DNA of 64,000 nt. Source: Mycobacterium sp. Z3061. Lineage in GTDB: Bacteria; Actinomycetota; Actinomycetes; Mycobacteriales; Mycobacteriaceae. Below, one piece after another: positions 1 to 7,538 of this stretch. The position numbers and the translations under genes are program-made. The stretch is taken from the NCBI RefSeq assembly GCF_031583025.1, contig NZ_CP134062.1:3410001-3474000 (forward strand), in the 5' to 3' direction. How positions within the stretch are numbered: the stretch's first letter is position 1; every line of letters begins with the position of its first letter. The notes under the pieces were generated by a model. That model saw nothing but the letters and a program-made list of their open reading frames with translations. It made no database searches and had not been told where the DNA came from.

Positions 1-182
1 TCCATGTTGGACGAGAACAGGTCCGTGCGCTTGAGCGCCATCTCGATGTCCGAGAGCCGGCTGAGCACCACCGCCTGGGGCGACCGGAAGACCGGGGCCG
101 ACTCGCGCAGCGCCTTGTACATCGGCTGGGGCTCGGCAAGACCCATCACGGCCTGGTCGACGAATGATTCCGCTTCTGTCAT
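1..182 (-). CDS. Cytochrome P450, N-terminal part only (cut by window edge)
   Basis: The reverse strand opens with ATG at 182 and stays open to the window edge, giving 60 residues that start MTEAESFVDQAVMG. The pattern (acidic start, a P-x-Y-x-x-L-R-E-x-A-P-V segment, then a region ending DLFSSNM) is typical of the N-terminus of bacterial soluble P450 enzymes, where it precedes the B helix. The haem-binding loop and I helix lie outside the window, so neither subfamily nor substrate can be assigned. The gene is divergent from the LLM oxidoreductase at 424. Completeness beyond the window is unknown. Confidence 0.72.
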   Translation of the reverse strand, partial: MTEAESFVDQAVMGLAEPQPMYKALRESAPVFRSPQAVVLSRLSDIEMALKRTDLFSSNM

Positions 183-423
183 GCCTCTCAGCCTGACATC
201 GCTCTGAGCGACGGGCAATCCTTGTCTTGCAAAAATTAGTAAGTTAGACAACTTGGCCCGCCGGCCCGCCGTTGCACCCCTCCATCACGCTTTGCGATGG
301 CGGTCATCTCGAAGGTGTATGGCTTGTGGAAATAAAGAGCCGCGATTGCGAGTTACGTTTTACGCATGCTCTATCGGCGCAGCGCCAACTGATCTGAATT
401 GGCAACGACCACAAGAGGTTTGA
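183..423. promoter_or_regulatory. Divergent intergenic region, P450 / LLM oxidoreductase
   Basis: About 240 bases between two outward-facing genes, so it should carry both promoters. It is more AT-rich than its surroundings. An inverted repeat AAGTT-AGAC-AACTT lies at 241-254, about 60 bases upstream of the P450 start, and could be a repressor site. No other gene is seen. Confidence 0.4.
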
Positions 424-1227
424 ATGATATCACCACGCCGGATCCGGGTCGGGGCCCAGTTGCGGCCGGGGGGCGCGCCCAGCTACGCCACGTGGCGTCA
501 GGCGGTGCTCGACGCCGAAGCCATGGGTGCCGACGTGATCTTCGGGTACGACCACTTCCACAAGCCGGGCGCCCAGGCACCAGCGCCGGTGCCCGAGTGC
601 GGCGAAGTCTCCAACTTCGAAGGATGGACCGCGCTGGCGGCGTGGGGCGAAATGACCACCCGCGCCGAAATCGGCCTGCTGGTCACCGGTGTGGGATACC
701 GCAACCCCGACCTGCTGGCCGACATGGCACGCACGGTGGACCACATCAGCGGGGGGCGGCTCATTCTCGGCCTGGGCGCGGGTTGGTACGAAAAGGATTA
801 CAGTGCATACGGATACGATTACCCGAGTGCGGGGGACCGGTTCCGCGCTCTGGTCGACGCGCTGGCGCGGATCGAGTATCGACTGGCGCGTCTGGTTCCG
901 GCGCCGCTGCGTGAAATCCCGATCCTCATCGACGGTTCCGCTGATGACAGGACCCTGCCGCTGGTCGCCGGCTTCGCCGACATCTGGCACAGCGCCGAGC
1001 CCATCGATGAGTTCCGACGCCGGGACGATCTGCTCAAGTCGTATGCCGAAGCGGCGCAACGCGATGATTCGGCGATTGAGCGTGCGGTGTTGTGGCGGGG
1101 CCCGAGCGAGGCCGACCTCTTCCGCAAAGAAGGCGCGACGCTGTTCACCGCGGAACTCACGCCGAGCGAAAACGGTTACGACTTGACCCCACTCGCCGAA
1201 TTGATCGCCTGGCGCGACGGGGTGTAG
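424..1227 (+). CDS. LLM-class (F420-dependent type) oxidoreductase
   Basis: A 267-residue luciferase-like TIM-barrel oxidoreductase. Visible family signatures are an early GADVIFGYDHF segment, a strand reading IGLLVTGVGYRNPDLLA near residues 80-96, and the segment GGRLILGLGAGWYEKDY near 110-126, which is the cofactor-binding hallmark of bacterial luciferase-like and F420-dependent reductases. In mycobacteria such proteins usually use F420 and act as hydride-transfer enzymes on ketones, alcohols or xenobiotics; the substrate here is unknown. ATG at 424 follows an AGAGG ribosome site. The protein is slightly shorter than many family members (about 280-340 residues). It precedes an amidohydrolase on the same strand by about 90 bases. 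Confidence 0.82.
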   Translation: MISPRRIRVGAQLRPGGAPSYATWRQAVLDAEAMGADVIFGYDHFHKPGAQAPAPVPECGEVSNFEGWTALAAWGEMTTRAEIGLLVTGVGYRNPDLLADMARTVDHISGGRLILGLGAGWYEKDYSAYGYDYPSAGDRFRALVDALARIEYRLARLVPAPLREIPILIDGSADDRTLPLVAGFADIWHSAEPIDEFRRRDDLLKSYAEAAQRDDSAIERAVLWRGPSEADLFRKEGATLFTAELTPSENGYDLTPLAELIAWRDGV

Positions 1228-1267
1228 CCACTCAGTCCCGGATGTATGGCCGGCCAAAGATCTAACG

Positions 1268-1285
1268 TTGCTATTATTACAGCAA
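1268..1285. promoter_or_regulatory. Near-palindromic AT-rich site before the amidohydrolase gene
   Basis: The sequence TTGCTATTATTACAGCAA has five-base outer arms (TTGCT/AGCAA) around an AT-rich centre and lies 30 bases upstream of the ATG at 1315. It could be a repressor operator overlapping a promoter. This is inference from symmetry and position only. Confidence 0.3.
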
Positions 1286-1314
1286 TAGAGTGCAGCCGGT
1301 ACCGGGAGGCGGTC

Positions 1315-3054
1315 ATGACCTACGACCTGATCGTTCGGGGCGGCACCGTGGTGGACGGTACCGGCTCGCCGCCGGTTACCGCGGACGTGGCGGTGCGCGA
1401 CGGTGTGATCGTCGACGTCGGCCGGGTCAGCGGCAGCGCCAGGCGCACCATCGAGGCCGACGGGCTCACCGTCACACCGGGTTTTGTCGACGTCCATACG
1501 CATTTCGACGGCCAGGCCACCTGGGATCCCCACCTGACGCCCTCGTGCTGGCACGGCGTCACCACCGCGATCATGGGCAACTGCGGCATCGGTTTCGCGC
1601 CGGTGCGGCCGGATCGGCACGAATGGCTGGTCGACCTGATGGAAGGGGTCGAAGACATCCCGGGCTCGGCGCTGTCCGAGGGCATTACCTGGGAGTGGGA
1701 GTCATTCGGCGAATATCTGGACGCGCTGGCCCGGATGCCCCGGGCGGTCGACGTGGGGGCGCAGATTCCCCATGCGGCCGTCCGCGGCTTCGTGATGGGG
1801 GACCGGGCTCAAGAGTCCGCCACGGGCGCGGACATCGAGGCGATGAGCCGGATCGTCGGAGACGGCCTGCGCGCTGGAGCGCTCGGAATGTCGTTCGGCC
1901 GCACGGCCGGCCATCGCAGCGCGTCAGGGGAACCTGTGCCGGGTACCTATTCGGAGGAAGCTGAGCTCGCGGCCCTGATGGGCGTCATGGCGGACGTGGG
2001 ATCGGGTGTGCTGCAAGTGGTTCCGGCCGGCGTCGGCGGCGCGATGGGCGGCGACCAAAGGCATTCGATCGATGCCGAGATCGAGTGGATCACCCGGCTG
2101 GGGCGCAGGTACCGGATACCGCTGACGTTCCTGGCAATGGTCAACGAGCAGGATCCGCACGACTGGCGCAGCTGGTTCGCCGCGGTGCACGAGGCCAACG
2201 CGGACGGTGCGGCCATCCGGCCGCAGGTGGCCTGTCGCGCTTTCGGCATGCTGATGGGCCACCAATCGCGGATGAATCCCTTCCGGCACCGGGCCACCTA
2301 TCGGTCCCTGATGGACCTGCCGCTCGGGCAGCGGGTGCAGCGCTTGCGGGACCCCGCGGTGCGCTCCCAGATCCTGGCAGAGAGACCCGACCCCACGTCA
2401 CAGCCGTCAGCCGACCAACTGAATCGGCATATCTTTAAACGGTTGTATCCGCTCGGCGCCGCCCTCAACTACGAACCCGCGCCGCAGGACAGTGTGGCGG
2501 CGATCGCCGAGCGGGAGGGCCGTGACCCGTGGGAAGTCACCTATGACGTGCTGCTCGGCGCAGACGGGCGCGAATTCCTGTTGCTGCCATTGCTGAATTA
2601 CGCCGGCAACAGCTACGACCACCTGCATGACATGATGTCGGATCCGGTCAGCCTGCAGGGCCTCGGTGACGGTGGGGCACACTGCGGAATCATCTGCGAC
2701 GCCAGCATGACGACCTATCTGCTGTCGCACTGGGTGCGGGATCGGAGCAGGGGACCGGGGCTGCCGCTGGAGACGGCGGTGCACCGCCTGACCGGCGATC
2801 CGGCACGCTTCTACCGGCTGGGCGACCGTGGCGTACTGGAGCCGGGCCGGCGCGCCGACATCAACCTGATCGACCTGGAGCGACTCGGGTTGCATTACCC
2901 GGAGCGGGTGGAGGACCTGCCCGGCGGCGCCGGCCGGTTGATCCAGCGCTCGGACGGCTACGTCGAGACCCTGGTAAGGGGGCAGACCGTGGTCGCCGAG
3001 GGCGAATTGACCGACGCCAGGCCCGGTGCTCTGGTTCGGGCGTGCGGCGCCTGA
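1315..3054 (+). CDS. Amidohydrolase, N-acyl-D-amino-acid deacylase family
   Basis: A 579-residue metal-dependent hydrolase. It begins MTYDLIVRGGTVVDGTG, the standard beta-sandwich opening of D-aminoacylase/dihydroorotase-type amidohydrolases, and carries the metal-binding HTHFDGQ motif near residue 61. Later segments include GDGGAHCGIICDAS and a C-terminal RRADINLIDL, where the chain returns to the small beta domain. The family hydrolyses N-acyl-D-amino acids or related cyclic amides, with one or two zinc ions. ATG 1315 was chosen because GGGAGG lies just upstream; an in-frame start at 1246 would add 23 residues unlike the family. M. tuberculosis has a similar protein (Rv2913c). Substrate unknown. 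Confidence 0.8.
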   Translation: MTYDLIVRGGTVVDGTGSPPVTADVAVRDGVIVDVGRVSGSARRTIEADGLTVTPGFVDVHTHFDGQATWDPHLTPSCWHGVTTAIMGNCGIGFAPVRPDRHEWLVDLMEGVEDIPGSALSEGITWEWESFGEYLDALARMPRAVDVGAQIPHAAVRGFVMGDRAQESATGADIEAMSRIVGDGLRAGALGMSFGRTAGHRSASGEPVPGTYSEEAELAALMGVMADVGSGVLQVVPAGVGGAMGGDQRHSIDAEIEWITRLGRRYRIPLTFLAMVNEQDPHDWRSWFAAVHEANADGAAIRPQVACRAFGMLMGHQSRMNPFRHRATYRSLMDLPLGQRVQRLRDPAVRSQILAERPDPTSQPSADQLNRHIFKRLYPLGAALNYEPAPQDSVAAIAEREGRDPWEVTYDVLLGADGREFLLLPLLNYAGNSYDHLHDMMSDPVSLQGLGDGGAHCGIICDASMTTYLLSHWVRDRSRGPGLPLETAVHRLTGDPARFYRLGDRGVLEPGRRADINLIDLERLGLHYPERVEDLPGGAGRLIQRSDGYVETLVRGQTVVAEGELTDARPGALVRACGA

Positions 3055-3069
3055 CCGGACTGCCGCGAG

Positions 3070-3522
3070 TCAGCGCCGGCGGCGACGCACCAGCGAGAGG
3101 CCGGCACGGACCGCGCCTCGCACCGCGTAGCCGGCGGCCACCACCGACAGCAGGATCAGCACGACGAACGTCGGCAGCCAATTCGCCCGGTTGTGGTTGA
3201 CGTCCCACCAGACGACCGTGAACAACAGGACAGCGACGAACAGCACGAGGTCGCGCCAGTTGCCCCGGTACGTCGTCGCGGCCTTTCGCAACGCGTGAGT
3301 TTTGTCTGCGGCGTCGATCAGGTCATCGATCCGGGTGTCGATGCTGCGCTGCAGATTGGCGCGCCGTTCGGTGGCCTCCGGGGGGAGCCGGTCGAGCAGA
3401 TCCATGTCCTGCTTGATCAGTGACCGGTAGTCCGGTCCGCGGAACTGCCCCGCCGTCAGGGCGAGCATCACCCCACCCACGACGGGCGCACTGTTCAGCG
3501 CGATCTGTCCCACACCCGCCAC
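3070..3522 (-). CDS. Small membrane protein, unknown function
   Basis: Not recognised as a named family. Reading from GTG at 3522, which follows a good GGAGG site, gives 150 residues. It has one hydrophobic stretch near the N-terminus (about residues 6-24), a charged cytosolic-type middle with repeated Arg/Asp/Glu (about 30-80), two C-terminal transmembrane segments (LVLFVAVLLFTVVWW and LPTFVVLILLSVVAAGYAV), and an Arg-rich tail. The open frame extends upstream to 3684, but that part has no hydrophobic or conserved look and no ribosome site. It is convergent with the amidohydrolase, 15 bases away. Confidence 0.6.
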   Translation of the reverse strand: MAGVGQIALNSAPVVGGVMLALTAGQFRGPDYRSLIKQDMDLLDRLPPEATERRANLQRSIDTRIDDLIDAADKTHALRKAATTYRGNWRDLVLFVAVLLFTVVWWDVNHNRANWLPTFVVLILLSVVAAGYAVRGAVRAGLSLVRRRRR

Positions 3523-3866
3523 GCTCGGCCCTCCTTCGGCTCGTCCACGAGATTCCCCGATGAGGATTGCCGATAGTGGGGAACCGATCAACCGCCGGGC
3601 TCGGCGATTGTGTGTCACGGCTACGCATGGGTGGTGGAAGGGATTGGCGATTTCGCTGATGTTCTGCGATCCGCGCCGCCGCATGCTGGCTAGCGACTCG
3701 GCTGTTCGGCGTGCCGCAGGGCGCCTGATATCGGCGCACTCACTGCGGGAACCCTAGGGCGAGAACGCGTTTGACGCTTTGTAGACAGGCAGTGACCGGC
3801 CCGCCTGAACGTGATCTGGCGCGTGTGGTCTGTAACGGGCCTGAAAGGACACTGAGCTGCGGGGAA

Positions 3867-3882
3867 CTAGACAGCTGTCTAG
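3867..3882. promoter_or_regulatory. Palindromic operator CTAGACAGCTGTCTAG
   Basis: A perfect 16-base palindrome. Its ten-base core GACAGCTGTC recurs exactly at 5965-5974, beside the TetR gene start, and with one mismatch at 4025-4034. TetR repressors usually bind such sites in their own promoter and in those of their targets, so this is very likely an operator of the TetR encoded at 5340-5930. Confidence 0.6.
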
Positions 3883-3901
3883 AATTCTGAATGGAGGGCC
3901 G

Positions 3902-4021
3902 GTGGACGAGCCAGCGGCGCCGCCGGCGGCACTGCGACACGTGCCTCTACCTCGACTTCTCTTGCCTGAACCGCAGGATTCTTGCCGATTCGGAGCAGGC
4001 TCGCTAGAGTCGAAACCATAA
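3902..4021 (+). CDS. Possible small ORF between two operators
   Basis: GTG at 3902 follows GGAGG at 3893-3897 and opens a 39-codon frame, VDEPAAPPAALRHVPLPRLL and onward, ending at TAA 4019-4021. It is rich in Pro, Ala and Leu with no recognised motif. It lies between palindrome copies, so any transcript from the promoter region would contain it. It may be a leader ORF or simply chance. Confidence 0.15.
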   Translation: MDEPAAPPAALRHVPLPRLLLPEPQDSCRFGAGSLESKP

Positions 4022-4023
4022 TC

Positions 4024-4036
4024 AGACACCTGTCCA
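4024..4036. promoter_or_regulatory. Degenerate copy of the TetR operator
   Basis: AGACACCTGTCCA matches the palindrome core at 5963-5976 with one mismatch in the centre and lies 56 bases upstream of the TTG start at 4092. Likely a second, weaker operator for the same regulator. Confidence 0.4.
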
Positions 4037-4091
4037 TTATTTGCGGCGTCGGCTCCGCAGCCGGGACACGGACGCAGACGGAGGCCCGCCG

Positions 4092-5318
4092 TTGACCAGC
4101 AGATACGCAGCCCTCACCCGCGGGCAGCTCAGTACGCTGGTGCCGGAGTTGCTGCTGATCGGCCAGATGATCGACCGCTCCGGAATGGCTTGGTGCATAC
4201 AGCAATTCGGTCGCGAAGAGATGTTGCAGATCGCGATCGAGGAGTGGGCCGGCGCCAGCCCGCTCTACACCAGGCGCATGCAGCGTGCGCTGCGCTTCGA
4301 GGGCGACGACGTGATCACCATCTTCAAGGGCCTGCAACTCGACATCGGCGCTCCGCCCCAGTTCATGGACTTCCGCTACACGGTGCACGACCGTTGGCAC
4401 GGCGAGTTCCAGCTCGACCACTGCGGCGCGCTGCTGGACGTCGAGCCGATGGGCGAGGACTACGTGCGCGGAATGTGCCACGACATCGAGGACCCGACCT
4501 TCGACGCCACCGCGCTGGCCACAAATCGCCGCGCCCAGGTGCGCCCGATCCACCGGCCGCCGCGGGTGCCTGCCGACCGGTCCCCACACTGCGCGTGGAC
4601 CGTGATCATTGATGACTCACATCCGGAGGTGGGCTTCATCCCGGAGTTGGAGATCATCGGGCGCACCAGGGCCGCGACCACTGAACTCGGCCCGATCGAC
4701 CACTCAGAGCCCGGCCAGGCCGACTATTCCGGCCCGTTGGTGTCCGACTTCGATTTCGGAGCCTTCTCCCACTCGGCCCTGGTTCGCCTCGCCGACGAAG
4801 TCTGCCTGCAGATGCACCTGCTGTACCTGTCCTTCGCCCTCGCGGTGCACAAGCGGGCCGGCGATGACGCCGCACTGGCTCGTTCGATCGCCACAAAGCA
4901 ACTCATCGGACTGGCCGGGCTGGCGGCGGAGCGGATTCACCGCGCGCTCGGTCTGCCCGGGGGAGTCGAGGGTGCGGTGCGCGTGATGGAGTTGCATCCG
5001 TTGTTCAATCCCGCCGTCTACGTGGTCGCCGATTTCGAGTCCGACCGCGTCCACCTGCGCCCGTCGCCGGCCCACGAGGACGATGCATGGCCGGCGTTGG
5101 TGTCGCCGGAGGCGGTGGCCCCATTGCAGGCGATCGCGTCCGCGGTGGACCCACACCTGCATGTCGAAGTGAGCGGAACTCCCACCGAATGGACGGCGGT
5201 GGTCACCGAAACCGATTCGGCCACGGCGGAATTCTCTGAGGTGGCGGTTGCCAAGTTCAGTGGCGGTTCGAGTTTCGTCTTCCAGCCCCGTAAGTCGTTG
5301 CCGCTGACCCCGGTGTAA
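4092..5318 (+). CDS. Conserved hypothetical protein, Cys/His-containing
   Basis: Not recognised as a characterised enzyme. TTG at 4092 lies seven bases after GGAGG (4080-4084) and gives 408 residues; an earlier TTG at 4041 has no ribosome site. The soluble protein has several Cys/His clusters in its first half (LDHCGALLD, RGMCHDIEDPTFD, SPHCAW), which could bind a metal or form an active site. The C-terminal half is a helical segment followed by beta-rich sequence, with no membrane segments or signal peptide. Two TetR-type operators precede the gene and the TetR gene converges from downstream, 21 bases away, so it is probably the main target of that repressor. Confidence 0.7.
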   Translation: MTSRYAALTRGQLSTLVPELLLIGQMIDRSGMAWCIQQFGREEMLQIAIEEWAGASPLYTRRMQRALRFEGDDVITIFKGLQLDIGAPPQFMDFRYTVHDRWHGEFQLDHCGALLDVEPMGEDYVRGMCHDIEDPTFDATALATNRRAQVRPIHRPPRVPADRSPHCAWTVIIDDSHPEVGFIPELEIIGRTRAATTELGPIDHSEPGQADYSGPLVSDFDFGAFSHSALVRLADEVCLQMHLLYLSFALAVHKRAGDDAALARSIATKQLIGLAGLAAERIHRALGLPGGVEGAVRVMELHPLFNPAVYVVADFESDRVHLRPSPAHEDDAWPALVSPEAVAPLQAIASAVDPHLHVEVSGTPTEWTAVVTETDSATAEFSEVAVAKFSGGSSFVFQPRKSLPLTPV

Positions 5319-5339
5319 TCGCCTTGGCCTGGCCGCATT

Positions 5340-5930
5340 TCAGGCGACGGAGGCGCCGAGTATCAGGTTGACCGCCTCGTCGAGCTGGCCGGCGATCTCC
5401 TGATAGGTGAGGAAGCGGGCGGTCATCAGGGCACCGGCGAACGTCATCTGCAGGGTTGACTTGACCGATCGCGGCCAGCCGGGACCGAGCGCGGCGCCGA
5501 TCCGGCGGGACACCTCCTCGGCAATTTCCACCCGCAACGGAACGACGGCGGGATCGTCGGCCATCAGGGCCGTTCCACACCCCGCGGTGAGTTCCGGCTC
5601 GTCGGCGACTACCAGCGCCATGTCACGCATGGTGGCGCTGACCCTGGTCTTGGTGGTGTCGTTCACGTCGGTGTGCAGCGGCAGTTCGCGGAGAAACCGT
5701 AGGTAGACCGCGGCCACCAGGGCACTCTTGGACGAGAAGTAGGTATAGGCACTGGCCGGCGACACCCCGGCTCGTTGTGCCACGGCACGCATCGTCAGAT
5801 TGGCGTATGACGACTCGCGCAGCTCCTCCAGGCCGGCGTCGAGCACTTTGCGGATCGTCTGTCCCGGGCGCCGATCCGACCGGCGCGGGGCATTGGCACC
5901 GGTCGTCGGAGAAGCCGCTTCGCTAGACAC
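5340..5930 (-). CDS. TetR-family transcriptional repressor
   Basis: 196 residues with a clear TetR N-terminal DNA-binding domain. A helix-turn-helix spans about residues 24-70, including LTMRAVAQRAGVSPASAYTYF followed by SSKSALVAAVY; the C-terminal helical half would bind an unknown ligand. The gene is divergent from the methyltransferase and convergent with the unknown gene at 4092. A palindrome at 5963-5976 lies 33 bases upstream of its ATG and matches the core upstream of the 4092 gene, so autoregulation plus control of both neighbours is the simplest model. Confidence 0.85.
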   Translation of the reverse strand: MSSEAASPTTGANAPRRSDRRPGQTIRKVLDAGLEELRESSYANLTMRAVAQRAGVSPASAYTYFSSKSALVAAVYLRFLRELPLHTDVNDTTKTRVSATMRDMALVVADEPELTAGCGTALMADDPAVVPLRVEIAEEVSRRIGAALGPGWPRSVKSTLQMTFAGALMTARFLTYQEIAGQLDEAVNLILGASVA

Positions 5931-5962
5931 CGGTTCAGTCTAGGAAACCGGGGCCGCGGATG

Positions 5963-5976
5963 TGGACAGCTGTCCA
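5963..5976. promoter_or_regulatory. Palindromic TetR operator TGGACAGCTGTCCA
   Basis: A perfect 14-base palindrome in the 73-base gap between the TetR gene and the methyltransferase gene, sharing GACAGCTGTC with the site at 3867-3882. The position suits simultaneous repression of both divergent genes. Confidence 0.62.
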
Positions 5977-6003
5977 GAACAGCGTGCCAGTAACCTCGGA
6001 TTC

Positions 6004-6549
6004 GTGAGCGAGCAGGATCGGCGCCGCTGGGACGAGAGGTATGCCCGCTCGGGTCCGCCGCAGTCGGGCGCCGTCGCACCGCCCGGTTTCCTGCGTCCGT
6101 TCATTGATCTGATTCCTGCCGCGGGCCTTGCGCTCGACGTCGCCTGTGGGCAGGGACTCGCCTCGATATGGCTGGCAAGTCGCGGGCTGGACGTGTGGGG
6201 TGTGGACGTTTCTTCGGAGGCGATCACTCAGGCGCGAGATCTGGTTGCCCACCAAGGATTTGACATGAGTTGCCGATTCGACGTCGTCGACCTCGACGCA
6301 GGCCTGCCGCCGGGGCCGCAGGTGGACATGCTGCTGTGCAACAGGTTTCGCGATCGCCGACTCTACCCAGCGCTGATCGGGCGCTTGGCGCCCGGCGGCC
6401 TGTTGGCGATCTGCACCCTCAGCGCGGTGGACGCAGAACCGGGGCCGTTCCGGGCAGCCCGAGGGGAACTGCTTTCCGCCTTCGGCGAACTCGATCTGGT
6501 GGCGGCGGGCGAAGCCGACGGCCACGCGTGGTTGGTGGCGAACGCCTGA
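6004..6549 (+). CDS. Class I SAM-dependent methyltransferase
   Basis: A short (181-residue) Rossmann-fold methyltransferase. It begins VSEQDRRRWDERYARSG, a common opening of this group, and carries the SAM-binding motif I LALDVACGQGLASIWLASRG near residues 39-58, then the acidic end of strand 2 (VWGVDVSSEAI). Strand 4 reads VDMLLCNRFRD. GTG 6004 was preferred over GTG 5962 because the latter lies on top of the operator palindrome. The acceptor substrate is not predictable; similar small proteins include tellurite-resistance and thiopurine-type methyltransferases. It lies next to, and is probably controlled by, the TetR gene. Confidence 0.78.
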   Translation: MSEQDRRRWDERYARSGPPQSGAVAPPGFLRPFIDLIPAAGLALDVACGQGLASIWLASRGLDVWGVDVSSEAITQARDLVAHQGFDMSCRFDVVDLDAGLPPGPQVDMLLCNRFRDRRLYPALIGRLAPGGLLAICTLSAVDAEPGPFRAARGELLSAFGELDLVAAGEADGHAWLVANA

Positions 6550-6641
6550 GGCTGCAAGATCCCCGGTGGCACAAGCGAAATCATCAAGAATCATCGGGTG
6601 ATCGCTGTGGCCGGCACCTCCCTTCGGGTAGTGTCAGCACC

Positions 6642-7475
6642 ATGGAGCGGCGCGTCCTGGAAGCGGTGATCTACGAGCGCGAGCCACCGATCGCGCGCAT
6701 CATTCTCAACCGGGTCGACAAGGCCAATACCAAAGACGCTGTGCTGGTTACCGAAGTCGACACGTGTCTGCGGGAAGCCGACCGCGACAAGGAGATCAAG
6801 GTCGTCATCCTCAAAGCCAACGGCAAGGGTTTCTGTGGCGGACATGTTGCGAGGTGGGGACCCGACGAGAACCCCTACCCCGACTTCGGAAACACCTTCG
6901 AAGATCTCTACAAAGGCACCGCCGACCTGTTCCTGTGGCCGACCCTGTACCTGTGGGAGTTTCCGAAGCCCACCATTTCTCAGATCCACGGCTACTGCAT
7001 GGGCGGCGGGATCTACCTCGGGTTGTTGACGGATTTCTGCGTCGCATCCGAGGACGCGTATTTCCAGATGCCGCTGGCTCAAAGTCTCGGCGAGCCAGGC
7101 GGTCACACCATGATCGAACCGTGGTTGCTGATGAACTGGCACCGCACCATGGACTGGTTGCTGCTGGCGCCGACCCTCTCGGCTCAGCAGGCCCTCGAGT
7201 GGGGTCTGCTCAACAAGGTGGTTCCGCGCGAGGACCTCGAGGACACCGTCGAGGAGATGGCCCGCAAGATCGCCCAGATTCCGCTGACGACCCTGATGGC
7301 GGTGAAGAACAACGTCAAGCGGGCCTGGGAGCTGATGGGGATGCGGGTGCATCTTCAGGTCAGCCACATCCTGACGAATATGGTGGGCGCGGCTACCGAT
7401 GTGCAGGCCCGTCGCGCCGAACTCATGCAGTCCGGCATGAAGCCCCGCGACTTCGTCGAGGGCGCCGAGTCCTGA
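6642..7475 (+). CDS. Crotonase-fold protein (enoyl-CoA hydratase/isomerase family)
   Basis: 277 residues, a standard crotonase length. The oxyanion-hole segments are present: KANGKGFCGGH near residues 57-67 and QIHGYCMGGGIYLGLLTDF near 111-129. The two glutamates that do hydration in classical enoyl-CoA hydratase appear replaced: the residue after the GGG-x position is Tyr, and the P-E position reads P-L. A hydrolase, isomerase, lyase or ring-opening role is therefore as likely as hydration. ATG 6642 lies seven bases after a TAGTGT -10 element, so the transcript may be leaderless. It is a paralogue of the crotonase at 12145 and converges on the same operon, so it may serve the same pathway. 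Confidence 0.78.
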   Translation: MERRVLEAVIYEREPPIARIILNRVDKANTKDAVLVTEVDTCLREADRDKEIKVVILKANGKGFCGGHVARWGPDENPYPDFGNTFEDLYKGTADLFLWPTLYLWEFPKPTISQIHGYCMGGGIYLGLLTDFCVASEDAYFQMPLAQSLGEPGGHTMIEPWLLMNWHRTMDWLLLAPTLSAQQALEWGLLNKVVPREDLEDTVEEMARKIAQIPLTTLMAVKNNVKRAWELMGMRVHLQVSHILTNMVGAATDVQARRAELMQSGMKPRDFVEGAES

Positions 7476-7477
7476 CG

Positions 7478-7535
7478 CGAGCAGACGCAAAATCACCCTT
7501 TTCGTGCCGAAAAGTGGTGATTTCGCGTCTGCTCG
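7478..7535. terminator. Long bidirectional hairpin between converging genes
   Basis: Arms 7478-7504 and 7508-7535 pair over about 27 bases with one mismatch and one bulged T around a three-base loop. The gene on the plus strand stops at 7475 and the minus-strand operon stops at 7539, so the hairpin fills the whole gap and should end transcription from both sides. There is no long T tract, as is usual in mycobacteria. The arm sequence beginning GAGCAGACGCAAAATC resembles a repeated intergenic element I recall from several mycobacterial genomes. Confidence 0.65.
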
Positions 7536-7538
7536 GCA

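Larger units (their letters stand above)
3523..4091. promoter_or_regulatory. Long intergenic region with TetR-type palindromes
   Basis: About 570 bases without a convincing gene. It holds a perfect 16-base palindrome at 3867-3882, a one-mismatch copy of its core at 4024-4036, and a possible 39-codon ORF (3902-4021). It must contain the promoter of the 4092 gene; the palindromes suggest control by the TetR protein encoded at 5340. Confidence 0.5.
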
